Assembly: GCF_000699445.3 (NCBI RefSeq)
Contig: NC_067195.1
Location: forward strand, 84,950,569 to 85,014,568
Source: Schistosoma haematobium
Lineage: Eukaryota > Platyhelminthes > Trematoda > Strigeidida > Schistosomatidae
DNA: 64,000 nucleotides
Direction of reading: 5' to 3'
Shown here: piece after piece, positions 56,601-59,600 of the stretch
Layout: each line of letters starts with the position of its first letter
How positions within the stretch are numbered: position 1 is the stretch's first letter
Program-made: the position numbers and the translations under genes
The notes under the pieces: model-generated
Told to the model about the DNA's origin: nothing
What the model saw: the letters and a program-made list of their open reading frames with translations, nothing else
The model's database searches: none

Positions 56601-59600
56601 ACAGTAATGCCTCGAGAAGACGGTGTGTAGGACTTCCCTGTCAGTGGTTGTATGCACGTGGATATGTGAGAGCATTTGGAGAGGGAGAGCTAACTCCCCC
56701 CCCACTCTCGGCCTTACCAATGCATTTGGGGGCCCTAACTGAAACTATTTATGTAAAGGTTAGTAATACTATCCTGTTGCCCACAATCGAATTAGGTAAA
56801 ATACATTTTGAAACAAAGAAACATTTGTGATTGAAACACGTGTCACTTAATTGGTAAATTATCACGGTACAATATTATCAAATGAGATATATAATCTTTC
56901 TAAAAACAAATTGTCATCTTTCATCATAAATGTGATTCATTATCTGTGAGGACGGCTCATGGATGAACTCGAGGAAGCTCTAAGAAGTTCAGAATGAGTC
57001 GAAGATATTTAGAAGTCATATCATTTTCAATAGTTACTTCTAATTACATAAATATACGATAAAAGATAAACGTTTTCATTAGAAACCTAACTTCATTTAA
57101 TTGAGTTAAATGTAAATGTTACATAAGAAGTTAACTTACTTGAACACTTTGATAAATTAGTCATTAATTTTAAAATCTCCTCAATTAAATTATTTATATT
57201 AATCTGAAAAGATACAAAAACAAACGAACTATTCCATTAGTGATAGAAATTAGTTCCATTAGTCAGTCAGATACAACGAAGGATCAGGCATATATATGCA
57301 TCAGTCCAAGATGGCATACTTCATAAGCACAACAAGATGAACAACGAATTCATAGAAGTAGTTAATTCAATGGTGGTAATATATGAAGGAAACATTGCAT
57401 ATAAGGATATAGTACAGGAAGAAAGAATTAGCTCGTAGAAAGAAAGATATGAAGCGATTTTAATATCATAGTTTAAGGGAAGACAGAGAGTGTATACACC
57501 AACACCATTGTGATAGATTCTGAGGTATGTCACCCGGAGTCTCCAACTAACTAGAAATTAGTTCAAGTAGAAATCAACATTTTATGTCATTCATAGAAAT
57601 GTATTCACTACAGATTTGGCGAAACTATAATTTATCACGTATAGAACAACAGGTCTCGGATTTTGGCGCTAAATTCATTCATCCATTTGGGTAAATATAG
57701 CTTTGGCATTATAGCTGTTGTCAGTTCGTGATGAAAACCCGAAATCTAATTCCAAAGTAAAATCATCAACTGTAAATTATAATTATAATTCCTCACACAG
57801 GTTCATAACCCTTATTTAGTCCTGGTTATTAATTGGACACTCTTAAGGTCAGTCTAGCGTCGCTCAAAGGTCGTCCATAAATTATAGTCTCACCACAGAT
57901 TTTAAATCATCCTGCTACTACATAGTCAAAATAACCTTATTGTGTGATGTGCGCTACTTATGAGGAACGATATAATTAGTATATAGAAGGAATCGGAGGT
58001 GAAATGAATACCGGCAAAAGATTCGAATAAAAAGAAGAGGAAGGAAAACAGAATAACAATAGAATTGGAAGAATGATCAAGTGTGTAAGGGACAACTCAA
58101 AGAGAGTATGCAAATAATGTATTCTTATATTTTGCAAAAACATTTCGTGCTTTAACCTACAATAAATAATTGGTTTGCCGTATCTAAGTTTTCGGCCAGT
58201 ACAATTAGACAATTGATTCATAGTAGCTAGGTGGATAACGCAATGGCGTTTGAGGTGAACGATACTGGGTTCGAGGCCCAAAGTAAACATTAACTCTAGG
58301 TTACAGGTACATATAGCTAATGAGTCCTGAATGGGACGAAACACGCATCCTAGATTCCACTGCTAGCCACTATCCATCTTTGCTTATAATCCTTTTGACT
58401 TAAACCAATATCTAAACAATTCGCACCTGATGAGCATATGCGCGCTAATAAGAGACTGTGCAATTGCAGTCCTAAACATCAAATGGGAAGATTCAAACAA
58501 GCAATACAAAAATGAACTGATTCATTATATTGTTGAGTAAGTCAGCACGAACCATATAAACCACTTTTCACCATAATTTTAGGCCATCAAAAAATGTATT
58601 TAAAGTGTTACATTCACAGGCTAGGTGACATCTTACGATATTCTTGAGGCACATTGAAATATGACGTGCTAAGGTTAGCTATTATTATACCTTTTGTCGA
58701 TTCCTGTGTTATTGGTGTAATTTGATTTCTGTAACATATTTCCACAGTTCATTATTAACGTAGAAGACAATATTATACAACTCGAAACAGCAGTACACTT
58801 TCTATATTCTCATAAAAAAATCCTGAAAAAAAGATGACATCACTTAGAGTTTATGAGATCAATGAGAAAAACAAATATATGTATTCAGGATCTAACAGCT
58901 CACAGTTATATAATATACCCTTATAGTTTTACATCGGTTTTCAGGAGAACCAGACACCACTCGAACTTTCACGTAACAAACCAAACAATACAGCTTAATC
59001 TCATTTAACAAGAGAGACAGACACTGCCCAGGCTTAAAATTTATAGGCCAAATAGTACGGCTCAATCCTGCTTCCAAGAGAACCAGACTGAAACTTTATA
59101 ATCCGAGCAGTACATCTCAATCTCGCTTCACAAGAGAACCAGACACTATGTAGACTTTAACGCTACGATCTGAATAATACAGCTCAATCCTGTGGCGAAA
59201 TCACAAAAGTACCAAGCACCCTAATGGATCTAACAGTACTTACTTGTAAATATTTATCCTCCATTGAATGTGGTCCATGTAAATCTGATTTAAATATACT
59301 AAAATAATTAGCAATAATAATTGATAGACAATTTGACCATAATTGATTTTCACATTTCATTGAAACATTTACATTATTCATAATAGATAATGATAATTTA
59401 GTATGTAGACAACAATTGAATAATGATAAATTATGTAATGTTAATCGAATAAATAGTCTTGTTGAAAACACTAATAATCGTACTGATTGTGGATTATACT
59501 TGTATATTGTATCCTTTTGATTTGTATCATTTGATTGATCTATTCTCAATAAAGATAAAAAAGGAGAATTTTCTAGATGAAAAGAAGAATGATATACTGA

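Noticed and set aside
58938..59198. A CRISPR-like array
   Set aside because: The units are contiguous and diverged with no unique spacers, and the genome is eukaryotic.
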